Shown in pieces: positions 1-6,900 of a stretch of DNA of 19,403 nucleotides. Where the stretch lies: NCBI GenBank assembly GCA_900544445.1, contig UQVK01000076.1, forward strand, positions 1 through 19,403, read 5' to 3'. Numbering within the stretch: position 1 is the stretch's first letter; each line of letters begins with the position of its first letter. Position numbers and translations under genes: made by a program. The notes under the pieces were generated by a model. That model saw only the letters and a program-made list of their open reading frames with translations, made no database searches and was not told the origin of the DNA. The stretch comes from an uncultured Lachnospiraceae bacterium (GTDB lineage Bacteria > Bacillota > Clostridia > Lachnospirales > Lachnospiraceae).

Positions 1-11
1 TGGCCTCCCGG

Positions 12-45
12 CTGCGGCTTTGCGGGCTTTGCCCGCTTGCCGCAG
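12..45. repeat. Nested GC-rich hairpin
   Basis: The outer arms CTGCGGC (12-18) and GCCGCAG (39-45) are perfect complements. Inside them GCGGGC (22-27) and GCCCGC (31-36) form a second perfect stem with a TTT loop. A short T-run (49-53) follows, so read on the plus strand it could be a terminator for a gene left of the window, but four G residues separate stem and T-run. It is the first of a row of palindromes extending to 211. Confidence 0.6.
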
Positions 46-96
46 GGGTTTTTGCTGGCGGGGGATGGGAAGAAGCGGAGGGCCGCCGTGCCGCTC

Positions 97-133
97 GAGG
101 GCGGTGCCCTCTCGCTGTGGGGCATTCGCCCCA
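97..133. repeat. Two back-to-back perfect hairpins
   Basis: GAGGGC (97-102) pairs with GCCCTC (106-111) across a GGT loop. Six bases on, TGGGGC (118-123) pairs with GCCCCA (128-133) across an ATTC loop. Both are perfect 6-bp stems and neither is followed by a T-run. No reading frame here looks like a protein. With the flanking palindromes they form a structured intergenic block resembling REP/BIME-type elements, although only one copy is visible in this window. Confidence 0.6.
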
Positions 134-134
134 T

Positions 135-211
135 ATCAGAAAAGGAGCAAAGCCTGCCTGGTAAGCGGGCCTGCGGCCCGTTTCCCATTCACGCTTCACT
201 CCTTTTCTGAT
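135..211. repeat. 77-bp imperfect palindrome with inner hairpin
   Basis: Left arm 135-153 begins ATCAGAAAAGGAG and is complemented by CTCCTTTTCTGAT at 199-211. The first 13 bp are perfect, then two mismatches, then four more pairs to 193. Inside, CGGGCC (166-171) and GGCCCG (175-180) form a perfect stem with a TGC loop, flanked by AA/TT pairs. The two-level palindrome resembles a small non-autonomous repeat. It lies beyond the terminator of the HPr-like gene, so it is probably not part of that mRNA. No target-site duplication was recognised. Confidence 0.6.
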
Positions 212-230
212 GCACGGCTCATTGGGAAAA

Positions 231-270
231 CAAAAAGACAAGCCCCCCGCGTGTGTTGGTCTTGCCTTTT
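231..270 (-). terminator. Intrinsic terminator of the HPr-like gene
   Basis: Read on the minus strand, AAAAGGCAAG (270-261) pairs with CTTGTCTTTT (242-233) in a 10-bp stem with one G-U pair and an 18-nt loop. The stem runs directly into a T-rich tail. It starts 47 bases beyond the stop codon of the HPr-like gene, the expected place. The A-run on the other side could give some termination in the opposite direction. Confidence 0.7.
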
Positions 271-316
271 CCGTTTAAGTATTCAACTGTGGTGCTTCAA
301 ACCTGAAGCGGGTGGA

Positions 317-547
317 TTAAACCATGTAAGGCTTAAGAACTTCCAGAACCTCATCCACATTGTCTTCAGCATGGATGTTCAGGTCGATCGGCTTGGACAG
401 GTCAAGGCTGAAGATGCCCATAATGGACTTTGCGTCGATAACATATCTTCCGGATACCAGATCGAAGTCATAATCGAACTTCGTAATATCATTTACGAAA
501 GATTTTACCTTATCGATGGAATTCAATGAAATCTTAACGGTTTTCAT
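317..547 (-). CDS. HPr-family protein lacking the active-site histidine (Crh-like)
   Basis: This 76-residue protein has the length and fold signature of HPr, the small phosphocarrier of the sugar phosphotransferase system. The regulatory serine region is intact: KSIMGIFSLDL at 40-50, with Ser-41 matching Ser-46 of HPr. The N-terminal GxHARPA active-site loop is absent. With the KSIMG block aligned without gaps, residue 10 (Ser) sits where His-15 should be, and the only histidine (59) is elsewhere. It therefore cannot carry phosphate between PTS enzymes in the usual way. Bacillus Crh is a precedent: it also lacks His-15, keeps Ser-46 and acts with CcpA in carbon catabolite repression. A Crh-like role is inference; the family call is firm. 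Start ATG follows an AGGAGGT site (minus strand, 562-556) at good spacing. It has its own promoter and terminator and is divergent from mtaB. Confidence 0.85.
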   Translation of the reverse strand: MKTVKISLNSIDKVKSFVNDITKFDYDFDLVSGRYVIDAKSIMGIFSLDLSKPIDLNIHAEDNVDEVLEVLKPYMV

Positions 548-616
548 TTTGTTTTACCTCCTTAATTGACTGACAGCCTGACGATATGGCCGGGCTGTCT
601 GATACCTTCTGTTTAC

Positions 617-645
617 ATATTAAAGGGAGAGGGGGTAAAAGTCAA
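617..645 (-). promoter_or_regulatory. Sigma-A promoter of the HPr-like gene, with leader hairpin
   Basis: On the minus strand TTGACT (645-640) and TAATAT (622-617) are separated by 17 bases. Transcription would start near 610, leaving a leader of about 60 nt. That leader contains a perfect 7-bp hairpin (GACAGCC, 599-593 on the minus strand, with GGCTGTC, 578-572) ahead of the ribosome site. No convincing plus-strand promoter for mtaB was found in the same gap. Confidence 0.6.
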
Positions 646-678
646 GCATCAAACATGACAAAAATAGCGGAGATTACT

Positions 679-2130
679 ATGAAAAGTGTAGCATTACATA
701 ATCTGGGCTGTAAAGTGAATGCGTATGAACTTGAGGCAATCGGACAAAAGTTACAAGAAAAAGGATACCAGATTGTACCATTCGATGATATAGCGGATGT
801 TTATATCGTAAATACGTGTACAGTGACAAATATTGCCGACAGGAAGAGCCGTCAGATGCTTCACCGGGCCAAGCGGAGGAACCCTGACGCGGTTGTTGTG
901 GCACTGGGCTGTTATGTACAGACGGGCAGGGAAGAGGCGCTGCTGGACGGAAGCATTGACCTTGCGGTGGGAAACAACCGGAAGAAAGAGCTTCCGGAGC
1001 TGCTGGAGGAGTTCCTTCGTAAGAGGGACGCGCTTCGGGAACGGGAAGCGAACGGCTCCAAAAGGGAGACGCTTCTTGCGCAAAAAACGCTGAACCACAG
1101 AAGCGTGGCGGACATGGACCGGGAACAGGAATATGAAGAAATGCTGTCGGAGGACGGAGTGGACAGGAAGCTGTCCGGGGAGCATACACGCGCTTATATC
1201 AAGATTCAGGATGGCTGCAATCAGTTCTGCTCCTACTGTATCATTCCCTTCGCGCGTGGAAGAGTGCGCAGCAGAAGGCCGGAGGATGTGCTGCGGGAGG
1301 TACGCCGGCTGGCGGCCGGTGGCTGCCGTGAGGTGGTTCTTACGGGAATTCATATCAGTTCCTATGGAATGGATTTTATTGAAAAGACGGATGGGGACTA
1401 TCTGGAGAGCGGAAGCGATCTGAGACAGACGGCGCAAAAACGGCAGTATCTTCTGAATCTGGTTCGTGAAATCGCGGGCACAGAAGGGATTGAGAGAGTG
1501 CGTCTTGGTTCCCTGGAGCCGCGGATTATCACCAGGGAGTTTGCCGAAGGGCTGGCAGCGCTTCCGCAGGTGTGCCCGCATTTCCATCTCTCTCTGCAGA
1601 GCGGCTGCGACGCCACGCTGAAAAGAATGAATAGGCACTATACGGCGGAGGAATACTATGAAAAGGTAAGGCTTCTGCGGGAGGTGTTCGACAATCCGGC
1701 GATCACGACGGACGTGATTGTGGGATTCCCGGGAGAGACGGAAGAGGAATTTGAAACCACGGCGGCTTTTCTGGAAAAGGTGCATTTTTTTGAAATGCAT
1801 GTGTTCAAGTATTCCGTCAGAAAGGGGACTGTGGCTGCATCCATGAAGGACCAGGTACCCGAGCAGGTGAAAAATGAACGAAGCGCCAGGCTGATTGAAA
1901 TGGAGAAGAGACTGAGCGGGGAGTACCGTGCGCAGTACATAGGGAAAGAGATCACGGTGCTGACGGAGGACTGCGCGCAGCTGTCAGGTGAAAGCTGGCG
2001 GCTGGGACATACGCAGACTTATGTGAAGGCGGCCGTTCCGGTTTCACATGCGGGCAGGAACGAGTTGATTACAGGCCGCGTGACGGGTTTCCTGACGGAT
2101 GAGGTCCTGCGGCTGGAACCGGTCCGTTGA
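679..2130 (+). CDS. mtaB: tRNA (N6-threonylcarbamoyladenosine(37)-C2)-methylthiotransferase MtaB
   Basis: Radical-SAM enzyme that adds a methylthio group to t6A37, giving ms2t6A in ANN-decoding tRNAs. The protein is 483 residues from the ATG at 679. The N-terminal UPF0004 domain shows the three cluster cysteines in NLGCKVNAYE (Cys-11), VNTCTVT (Cys-47) and LGCYVQ (Cys-78). The radical-SAM motif CNQFCSYC carries Cys-180, 184 and 187. A C-terminal TRAM-like RNA-binding stretch follows after about residue 420. HNLGCKVN and the overall length fit the MtaB branch rather than MiaB or RimO. In-frame ATGs at 586 and 655 are possible, but 679 gives the usual family N-terminus (MKSVALHNLGCK) behind a weak GCGGAG site. 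The region between about residues 115 and 170 is charged and variable. Downstream hairpins and a new promoter suggest it is transcribed apart from ireB. Confidence 0.93.
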   Translation: MKSVALHNLGCKVNAYELEAIGQKLQEKGYQIVPFDDIADVYIVNTCTVTNIADRKSRQMLHRAKRRNPDAVVVALGCYVQTGREEALLDGSIDLAVGNNRKKELPELLEEFLRKRDALREREANGSKRETLLAQKTLNHRSVADMDREQEYEEMLSEDGVDRKLSGEHTRAYIKIQDGCNQFCSYCIIPFARGRVRSRRPEDVLREVRRLAAGGCREVVLTGIHISSYGMDFIEKTDGDYLESGSDLRQTAQKRQYLLNLVREIAGTEGIERVRLGSLEPRIITREFAEGLAALPQVCPHFHLSLQSGCDATLKRMNRHYTAEEYYEKVRLLREVFDNPAITTDVIVGFPGETEEEFETTAAFLEKVHFFEMHVFKYSVRKGTVAASMKDQVPEQVKNERSARLIEMEKRLSGEYRAQYIGKEITVLTEDCAQLSGESWRLGHTQTYVKAAVPVSHAGRNELITGRVTGFLTDEVLRLEPVR

Positions 2131-2134
2131 GCCG

Positions 2135-2172
2135 GCCTGTCGGACAGGCTTGCCGGGCTGGCCTGGCAGGCC
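2135..2172. repeat. Two adjacent small hairpins after mtaB
   Basis: GCCTGT (2135-2140) pairs with ACAGGC (2144-2149), and GGCCT (2160-2164) pairs with AGGCC (2168-2172). They begin within five bases of the mtaB stop codon and lack a T-run. They are more likely mRNA 3'-end stabilisers or a pausing element than a classical terminator. The ireB promoter begins 16 bases further on. Confidence 0.5.
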
Positions 2173-2187
2173 ACAAATAAATAGGAT

Positions 2188-2216
2188 TTGAAATTTCTGA
2201 CAAAGTAGGGTATGAT
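2188..2216 (+). promoter_or_regulatory. Sigma-A promoter of the ireB operon
   Basis: TTGAAA (2188-2193) and TATGAT (2211-2216) are separated by exactly 17 bases. This is a good housekeeping promoter about 47 bases before the ireB start codon. It probably begins the ireB-ruvX-DUF1292 transcript and possibly reaches further genes. Confidence 0.75.
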
Positions 2217-2262
2217 AGGATAGAACAGGTATCCTGAAATGGAAGGCAGAATGGAGTAGGAA

Positions 2263-2532
2263 ATGCAGAACCAGGATTTTGGCAGCACACAGTATTTTAA
2301 AGTGGAGAAGGAACCGGAGAACGGGGTCAAGGTAATTCTGGCCGCGGTCTACGAAGCGCTGACGGAAAAAGGCTATAATCCGGTTGATCAGATCGTCGGT
2401 TATATCATGTCCGGAGATCCCACCTACATCACCAGCCACAAGAACGCACGGGGCATGATTATGCGCGCGGAGCGGGATGAGATTGTGGAGGAGATGTTGA
2501 AGGAATACATTAAGAATAATCATTGGGGTTGA
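2263..2532 (+). CDS. ireB: IreB-family regulatory phosphoprotein (DUF965)
   Basis: Small protein (89 residues) of the IreB/YrzL family. In Enterococcus faecalis, IreB is a substrate of the Ser/Thr kinase IreK and dampens cephalosporin resistance (family knowledge). Typical features here are KVILAAVYEALTEKGYNPVDQIVGYI in two blocks (about 23-48), the family block SGDPTYITSHKNAR (50-63) and RAERDEIVEEM near the C-terminus. A threonine near the N-terminus (Thr-9) is a candidate phosphorylation site, by analogy only. The ATG follows a GGAG site at suitable distance and its own promoter. Order ireB-ruvX-DUF1292 is the standard Firmicutes arrangement and supports the call. No kinase gene lies in the window. 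Confidence 0.9.
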   Translation: MQNQDFGSTQYFKVEKEPENGVKVILAAVYEALTEKGYNPVDQIVGYIMSGDPTYITSHKNARGMIMRAERDEIVEEMLKEYIKNNHWG

Positions 2533-2555
2533 AAATCGGCCAAAGGCTGATTTTC
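2531..2555 (+). other. Hairpin in the ireB-ruvX gap
   Basis: GAAAATCGGCC (2531-2541) pairs with GGCTGATTTTC (2545-2555) in an 11-bp stem with one G-U pair and an AAA loop. It starts inside the ireB stop codon. No T-run follows on the plus strand, so it is unlikely to terminate. It may stabilise the ireB message or set a different ireB:ruvX ratio (inference). Confidence 0.6.
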
Positions 2556-2587
2556 AGGGAGATGAAGAATAAAGAGGCTTGGATACA

Positions 2588-3061
2588 ATGCGCATTATGG
2601 GACTGGATTTCGGGTCAAAGACAGTTGGAGTCGCCGTCAGTGACCCTTTGCTTTTGACTGCTCAGGGAATTGAAATTATCAGGAGAAAAGAAGAGAATAA
2701 GCTGCGCCGCACGCTTGCCAGGATCGAAGAGCTGATTCTGGAATACGAGGTGGAAGAGATCGTGCTGGGGCTTCCGAAGAACATGAACGATTCGGAGGGG
2801 GACCGGGTGCGGGCGACCAGGGAATTTGCAGAGAAGCTGGAGAGAAGAACGGCGCTTCCGGTCATTTTCCGGGATGAGCGCCTGACCACTGTCGCGGCGG
2901 ACCGGGCGATGATGGAGGCCGGAATCCGGCGTGAACACAGGAAGGAACATGTGGACCGCATCGCAGCGGTTCTTATTTTGCAGGGTTATCTGGATTATCG
3001 GAAAAATACACAGTCCGATGCCAAAGGGACCGTCCCTTCGGCGGAAAAACAGTCGGATTAA
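2588..3061 (+). CDS. ruvX: RuvX/YqgF family nuclease (pre-16S rRNA processing / Holliday junction resolvase-like)
   Basis: RNase H-fold protein of 157 residues, normal for YqgF/RuvX. The start [20 protein letters not shown] holds the first catalytic aspartate (Asp-7). IVLGLPKNM and RDERLTT are the central family blocks. [15 protein letters not shown] supplies the C-terminal acidic residue. The family has been linked to 5'-end maturation of 16S rRNA and to Holliday-junction cleavage; which applies here cannot be told. I chose ATG 2588 because AGAGG (2573-2577) lies 10 bases upstream, while the in-frame TTG at 2579 is too close to it. The last 15 or so residues are a polar tail beyond the fold. 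It is the second gene of the ireB operon. Confidence 0.93.
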   Translation: MRIMGLDFGSKTVGVAVSDPLLLTAQGIEIIRRKEENKLRRTLARIEELILEYEVEEIVLGLPKNMNDSEGDRVRATREFAEKLERRTALPVIFRDERLTTVAADRAMMEAGIRREHRKEHVDRIAAVLILQGYLDYRKNTQSDAKGTVPSAEKQSD

Positions 3062-3131
3062 CAGGAGGGCATGCCGGCCTCAGAGCTGTCTGAGCGGCCG
3101 CGGCGCCCGATCAGGAAAGTGGGAATACATT

Positions 3132-3392
3132 TTGGAAAAGATTGCATTTTGTCCGGACGGCGGAGAAGCCGTGGAATTTTATGTGCTGGAACAGACCAGA
3201 CTTGCGGGCCGGGATTATATCCTGGTGACGGAAAGCCTGGATGAGGAGGAAGGAGAGGCGCTGATCTTAAAGGATGTTTCCTCTCCGGAGGATCAGGAAG
3301 CGGTTTATGAAACCGTGGACGATGAGCAGGAGCTGGACGCTGTTGCTTCGGTTTTTGCGGATATGCTGGAGGACGTGGACCTGGAGAGGTAA
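3132..3392 (+). CDS. DUF1292 family protein (YrzB-like)
   Basis: Acidic protein of 86 residues from a TTG start: MEKIAFCPDGGEAVEFYVLE. The blocks VEFYVLEQTRL, DYILVTES, GEALILKD and ELDAVASVFADML are characteristic of DUF1292. The molecular function is unknown. Genes of this family sit directly after ruvX in many Firmicutes (yrzB in B. subtilis), as here. A TTG start is likely because the same frame upstream translates into low-quality sequence overlapping ruvX, and family members begin MEKI. The ribosome site is weak (GTGGGA about 7 bases before, AGGA further off), so expression may depend on coupling to ruvX, 70 bases upstream. Confidence 0.8.
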   Translation: MEKIAFCPDGGEAVEFYVLEQTRLAGRDYILVTESLDEEEGEALILKDVSSPEDQEAVYETVDDEQELDAVASVFADMLEDVDLER

Positions 3393-3713
3393 TGCGGCGG
3401 ACCGGCTGAAGATTTTGGTAAAAAGCGGACCATTCCGGGTATGGCGAATTGTCTGCTGTTTATAAAAATATATGGCGACGGACGATGGCTGTGGAGATCT
3501 TCCATATGATCAGCCGTCTGGATGGTCAGGCGTAACAGCGGCTGACTGTGGGACGGCTTCTGGATACAGTTGAGACGGGGATCAGGATGGATTAGGACTG
3601 ACGTGCGCAGGGCGGTTTGGGGACGAAAGAACGACCGCCGGCAGCATCCGCCTGATCAGACGTTTCAGGCGCAGCCGCTGTCCCTGCCGTAGGAAATACG
3701 GAGGTAATTTTGA
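3393..3713. other. Intergenic region between DUF1292 gene and RNase J; possible gene remnant
   Basis: No intact gene is visible. Frame from 3422 reads KADHSGYGELSAVYKNIWRR and continues through AVEIFHMISRLDGQA to a TAA (3533-3535). It then goes on as QRLTVGRLLDTVETGIRMD before a TAG. This looks more protein-like than random DNA and could be a decayed gene, but I cannot name a family. Two hairpins follow: GGCGGT (3611-3616) with ACCGCC (3634-3639), and CGCCTGA (3649-3655) with TCAGGCG (3665-3671). TATAAA at 3461-3466 has no good -35 partner, so no promoter is claimed. Confidence 0.4.
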
Positions 3714-5393
3714 TTGAAGAAAACAAAACAAGTGAATAATGGCGGCTCGCGGCTGAAGATCATCCCCCTGGGAGGCCTGGAGCAGATTGGTATGAACATT
3801 ACTGCCTTCGAATACGAGGACAGTATTGTTGTGGTGGATTGCGGGCTTTCCTTCCCCGATGACGATATGCTGGGCATCGACATGGTGATTCCGGATATCA
3901 CCTATCTGAAGGACAACATTGAGAAGGTGAAGGGCTTTGTGATCACGCACGGACACGAGGACCATATCGGCGCGCTGCCCTACATCCTGAAACAGATGAA
4001 CATCCCTGTGTACGCCACCAGGCTGACCATGGGCATCATTGAGAATAAGCTGAAGGAGCACAACCTTCTGAAAAGCACGAAGAGAAAGGTGATCAAGTTC
4101 GGACAGTCCATCAATCTGGGACAGTTCCGCATTGAATTTATCAAAACGAACCACAGCATCGTGGATGCGGCAGCTCTCGCGATTTATTCCCCTGCCGGAA
4201 CAGTGGTTCATACGGGCGACTTCAAGGTGGATTATACGCCGGTGTTCGGAGATGCCATCGACCTGCAGCGCTTCGCGGAGATTGGCAAAAAGGGCGTGCT
4301 CGCGCTCCTGTGTGAATCCACGAATGCCGAGCGGCCGGGCTTTACGCCTTCTGAGAGGACGCTGAGCAGAACCTTTGATACGATTTTCCATGAACATCCC
4401 AACAAGAGGATCATCATAGCGACCTTTGCCTCCAATGTGGACAGGGTACAGCAGATCATCAATTCGGCTTATAAATATAACAGAAAAGTGGTTGTGGAAG
4501 GCCGCAGCATGGTGAACATCATTGATACCGCCATGAACCTGGGCTGCCTGAATATTCCGGAAAATACGCTGATCAATATCGAACAGCTCAAAAATTATCC
4601 GGACGAGCGCACCGTTATCATCACGACGGGAAGCCAGGGAGAGAGCATGGCGGCACTCAGCCGTATGGCGGCGAGCGTGCACAGAAAGATATCCATCACG
4701 CCGAACGATGTGATCATTTTCTCATCCAACCCGATCCCGGGAAATGAGAAGGCGGTAACGAAGGTGATCAACGAGCTGCTCACCAAGGGCGCGGAGGTGA
4801 TTTTCCAGGACGCACACGTTTCCGGACATGCCTGCCAGGAGGAAATCAAGCTGATTTACACTCTGGTGCATCCCAGGTACGCGGTGCCGATCCATGGAGA
4901 ATTCAAGCACCGCCAGGCGCAGCAGAGGATTGCCGTGGACCTGGGGCTGCCCAAGGAGAATGTTTTCATGCTCAGTTCCGGAGACGTGCTGGAGCTTGAC
5001 AGCGAGAAGGCGCAGGTGACAGGCAGGGTTCCGGTGGGAGCGATTCTGGTGGACGGCCTGGGCGTCGGAGACGTGGGAAATGTGGTGCTCAGAGACCGTC
5101 AGCATCTGGCGGAGGACGGCATCATGATCGTGGCGCTGGCACTGGATTCCGCCAGCGGACAGCTTGTGGGCGGACCGGATCTGGTTTCCCGCGGCTTTGT
5201 ATATGTGAAGGAATCGGACGAGCTGATGGACGAGGCCCAGGAGCTGATGCGGGATGTTCTGGACCGCTGCATCGGAAAGGGCTGCACCGACTGGGGCAGA
5301 ATCAAATCGGCGGTCAAGGATTCCCTTGGCGACTATATCTGGAAAAAGACCAAACGCCGTCCCATGATCCTTCCCATCATTATGGATGTGTGA
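3714..5393 (+). CDS. rnj: Ribonuclease J
   Basis: Metallo-beta-lactamase/beta-CASP ribonuclease with 5'-exo and endonuclease activity, central to mRNA decay and rRNA maturation in Firmicutes. Length is 559 residues, typical for RNase J1/J2. The zinc-binding motif THGHEDHIGALP is at 78-89. KTNHSIVDA and VVHTGDFKVD supply further metal ligands. The beta-CASP region contains FASNVDRVQQI, ITTGSQGESMAAL and VSGHACQEE, and PIHGEFKHR leads into the C-terminal domain. The start is TTG at 3714, giving MKKTKQVNNGG, placed 8 bases after a strong GGAGGT. All catalytic motifs are present, so it should be active. J1 versus J2 identity cannot be decided from one copy. It sits inside a gene cluster otherwise dealing with RNA modification. 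Confidence 0.95.
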   Translation: MKKTKQVNNGGSRLKIIPLGGLEQIGMNITAFEYEDSIVVVDCGLSFPDDDMLGIDMVIPDITYLKDNIEKVKGFVITHGHEDHIGALPYILKQMNIPVYATRLTMGIIENKLKEHNLLKSTKRKVIKFGQSINLGQFRIEFIKTNHSIVDAAALAIYSPAGTVVHTGDFKVDYTPVFGDAIDLQRFAEIGKKGVLALLCESTNAERPGFTPSERTLSRTFDTIFHEHPNKRIIIATFASNVDRVQQIINSAYKYNRKVVVEGRSMVNIIDTAMNLGCLNIPENTLINIEQLKNYPDERTVIITTGSQGESMAALSRMAASVHRKISITPNDVIIFSSNPIPGNEKAVTKVINELLTKGAEVIFQDAHVSGHACQEEIKLIYTLVHPRYAVPIHGEFKHRQAQQRIAVDLGLPKENVFMLSSGDVLELDSEKAQVTGRVPVGAILVDGLGVGDVGNVVLRDRQHLAEDGIMIVALALDSASGQLVGGPDLVSRGFVYVKESDELMDEAQELMRDVLDRCIGKGCTDWGRIKSAVKDSLGDYIWKKTKRRPMILPIIMDV

Positions 5394-5483
5394 GAAAGAT
5401 AAGGCACACGCCGTATGGGCAGCAACAGCCTGTGCGGCGGGCCAAAAACCATCTTCAGCAGATGCAGAAACGGAGTGAAGAGA

Positions 5484-5807
5484 GTGGAAGTACAGGAGGC
5501 ACTTGGGCAGCTGGCGCAGGCCATCCGGGATTCCGAAATCTACCGGGAATACCGAAGACAGAGCGAGAGAGTGGACAACGCCGGAAACATGCGGGAGAAG
5601 ATTGACGAGTACCGCATCCGGAACTTTGAACTGCAGAATTCCGCTTATACGGAAGATTTACTTGACAAGATGGAAGCTTTTGAGAGAGAATATGAGAAAT
5701 TCAGAGAGGATCCGCTTGTGGAGGAATTTCTGGATGCGGAACTGGCGTTTTGCCGTATGATGCAGGAAATTGACGTAAAGTTGGCAGAGGCGGTGGATTT
5801 TGAGTAG
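5484..5807 (+). CDS. YlbF/YmcA family protein
   Basis: Helical protein of 107 residues starting MEVQEALGQLAQAIRDSEIY from a GTG codon, with GGAG (5472-5475) 8 bases upstream. The N-terminal ALGQLAQAIRDSEIYREYR block and a long charged helix ending MMQEIDVKLAEAV are typical of the YlbF/YmcA (DUF964) family. In B. subtilis YlbF, YmcA and YaaT form the Y-complex, which influences RNase Y-dependent mRNA maturation, competence and biofilm formation. Its position directly after RNase J fits an RNA-decay link (inference). Longer in-frame starts back to 5415 give unconvincing sequence. Its stop codon overlaps the next gene's start, so the two are translationally coupled. Confidence 0.75.
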   Translation: MEVQEALGQLAQAIRDSEIYREYRRQSERVDNAGNMREKIDEYRIRNFELQNSAYTEDLLDKMEAFEREYEKFREDPLVEEFLDAELAFCRMMQEIDVKLAEAVDFE

Positions 5808-6207
5808 TAGCAGAAGCAGAAAACACGCGAAGAAGAAACAAGAGGCTGCCGGAAATGCAGTATATACCGTAGTCAAGATTGTGGTTGTGGTCCTGATCGT
5901 CATGGTGATCTACCGGCTTGGGAGCATGGCATATACCTATGGCGAGCGGATATTCGGGGAACCCGCCATGGCGGAGGCGCCCGGAACGGATATCTCGATC
6001 ACGGTTGAGGAGACGGACAGCGTGCGGGACGTGGCTGAGAAGCTGGAGCAGGCCGGGCTGATCCGGGATGCGGGGCTGTTTGTGATTCAGGAACGGCTGG
6101 TAGGTTTCAAGAGCGGACTTCAGCCCGGAACCTATACGCTGAACACTTCACAGACGCCTGAGGAAATGATTGAAATTTTGTCGGCATCGCAGACAGAGGA
6201 AGAGTAA
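5800..6207 (+). CDS. Short MltG/YceG-like membrane protein without the transglycosylase domain
   Basis: A 135-residue protein from a TTG start: a basic head (SSSRSRKHAKKK), one membrane segment (about 21-45, rich in valine and isoleucine), then an external domain. SVRDVAEKLEQAGLIRDAGLF followed by KSGLQPGTYTLNTSQTPEEMI matches the LysM-like N-terminal region of MltG/YceG endolytic transglycosylases. Full-length MltG is about 340 residues or more and carries a catalytic glutamate in its C-terminal domain. That part is missing, and the frame ends cleanly before the next ribosome site, so this is a short family member rather than an obvious frameshift. It overlaps the YlbF gene by 8 bases. The place between DUF1292 and trmR corresponds to yrrL (MltG) in B. 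subtilis. A cell-wall binding or regulatory role is inferred. Confidence 0.75.
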   Translation: MSSSRSRKHAKKKQEAAGNAVYTVVKIVVVVLIVMVIYRLGSMAYTYGERIFGEPAMAEAPGTDISITVEETDSVRDVAEKLEQAGLIRDAGLFVIQERLVGFKSGLQPGTYTLNTSQTPEEMIEILSASQTEEE

Positions 6208-6228
6208 GGCTTTGACGGAGAGAAAACA

Positions 6229-6900
6229 ATGATTCTGGAAGAACGTCTGACGGCCTTCATCAATTCTCTGGATTCGGGGAATCCGGCTTATCTGAATGAA
6301 CTGGAAAAAGAGGCGAGAGAAACCAATGTGCCGGTGATCCGCACGGAAACCCAGAGCCTGCTGAGAACGCTGCTTGCGATGAAGCGGCCCCTTGAGATTC
6401 TGGAGATCGGGACGGCGATTGGTTTTTCTGCGCTTTGTATGAGCGAATACGCCCCCAAAGGCTGTCACATCACCACGATTGAAAAATATGAAAAGAGGAT
6501 TCCCGTCGCCAGGGAGAATTTCCGGCGTTTCGGGAAAGAAAAGCAGATTACCCTTCTGGAGGGCGATGCGGCCCAGATTCTTGCAGGCCTGGAGGGCCCG
6601 CATGGCAGGCCGGGCCGGTATGATTTTATTTTCATGGATGCGGCGAAGGGCCAGTATCCGGTCCTGCTGGGCCATGTTCTGCGCCTTCTCGGCGACGGCG
6701 GCCTGCTGGTATCGGACAACGTGCTTCAGGACGGGGATATTCTGGAGTCCCGCTATGCGGTGACGAGAAGAAACCGGACCATCCATGCCAGGATGCGGGA
6801 ATACCTTTATGAGATCAAACACCATCCCTGCCTCGTGACATCCATCCTGCCGGTGGGGGACGGCGTGGCGGTCAGCGTAAAGCGTGAAACGGCGGAATGA
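6229..6900 (+). CDS. trmR: tRNA 5-hydroxyuridine methyltransferase TrmR
   Basis: Class I SAM-dependent O-methyltransferase of 223 residues, in the catechol-O-methyltransferase-like group. SAM motif EIGTAIGFSALCMSEY spans about 59-74. IEKYEKR follows as the acidic ribose-binding loop. Asp-137 (FMDAAKGQYP) and Asp-163/Asn-164 (SDNVLQDG) match the metal-binding triad of this group. The B. subtilis neighbour-equivalent YrrM (TrmR) methylates 5-hydroxyuridine-34 to 5-methoxyuridine in wobble positions. The direct partner gene downstream is the TrhP hydroxylase, so the same pathway is the best reading. ATG follows GGAGAG. The stop codon overlaps the next start (ATGA at 6897-6900). Small-molecule O-methylation is the alternative but fits the context less well. 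Confidence 0.85.
   Translation: MILEERLTAFINSLDSGNPAYLNELEKEARETNVPVIRTETQSLLRTLLAMKRPLEILEIGTAIGFSALCMSEYAPKGCHITTIEKYEKRIPVARENFRRFGKEKQITLLEGDAAQILAGLEGPHGRPGRYDFIFMDAAKGQYPVLLGHVLRLLGDGGLLVSDNVLQDGDILESRYAVTRRNRTIHARMREYLYEIKHHPCLVTSILPVGDGVAVSVKRETAE

Noticed and set aside
20..529. Long plus-strand open frame over the palindromic region and the HPr-like gene
   Set aside because: Its sequence is low-quality, rich in Arg/Cys/Pro, and antisense to a clear HPr-family gene.
2135..2172. mtaB terminator
   Set aside because: The hairpins are real but no T-run follows on either strand, so I describe them as hairpins only.
3582..4682. Long minus-strand open frame opposite RNase J
   Set aside because: It is histidine- and arginine-rich shadow translation of a strongly conserved plus-strand gene. 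Similar shadows opposite trhP, glnN and the kinase were dismissed for the same reason.
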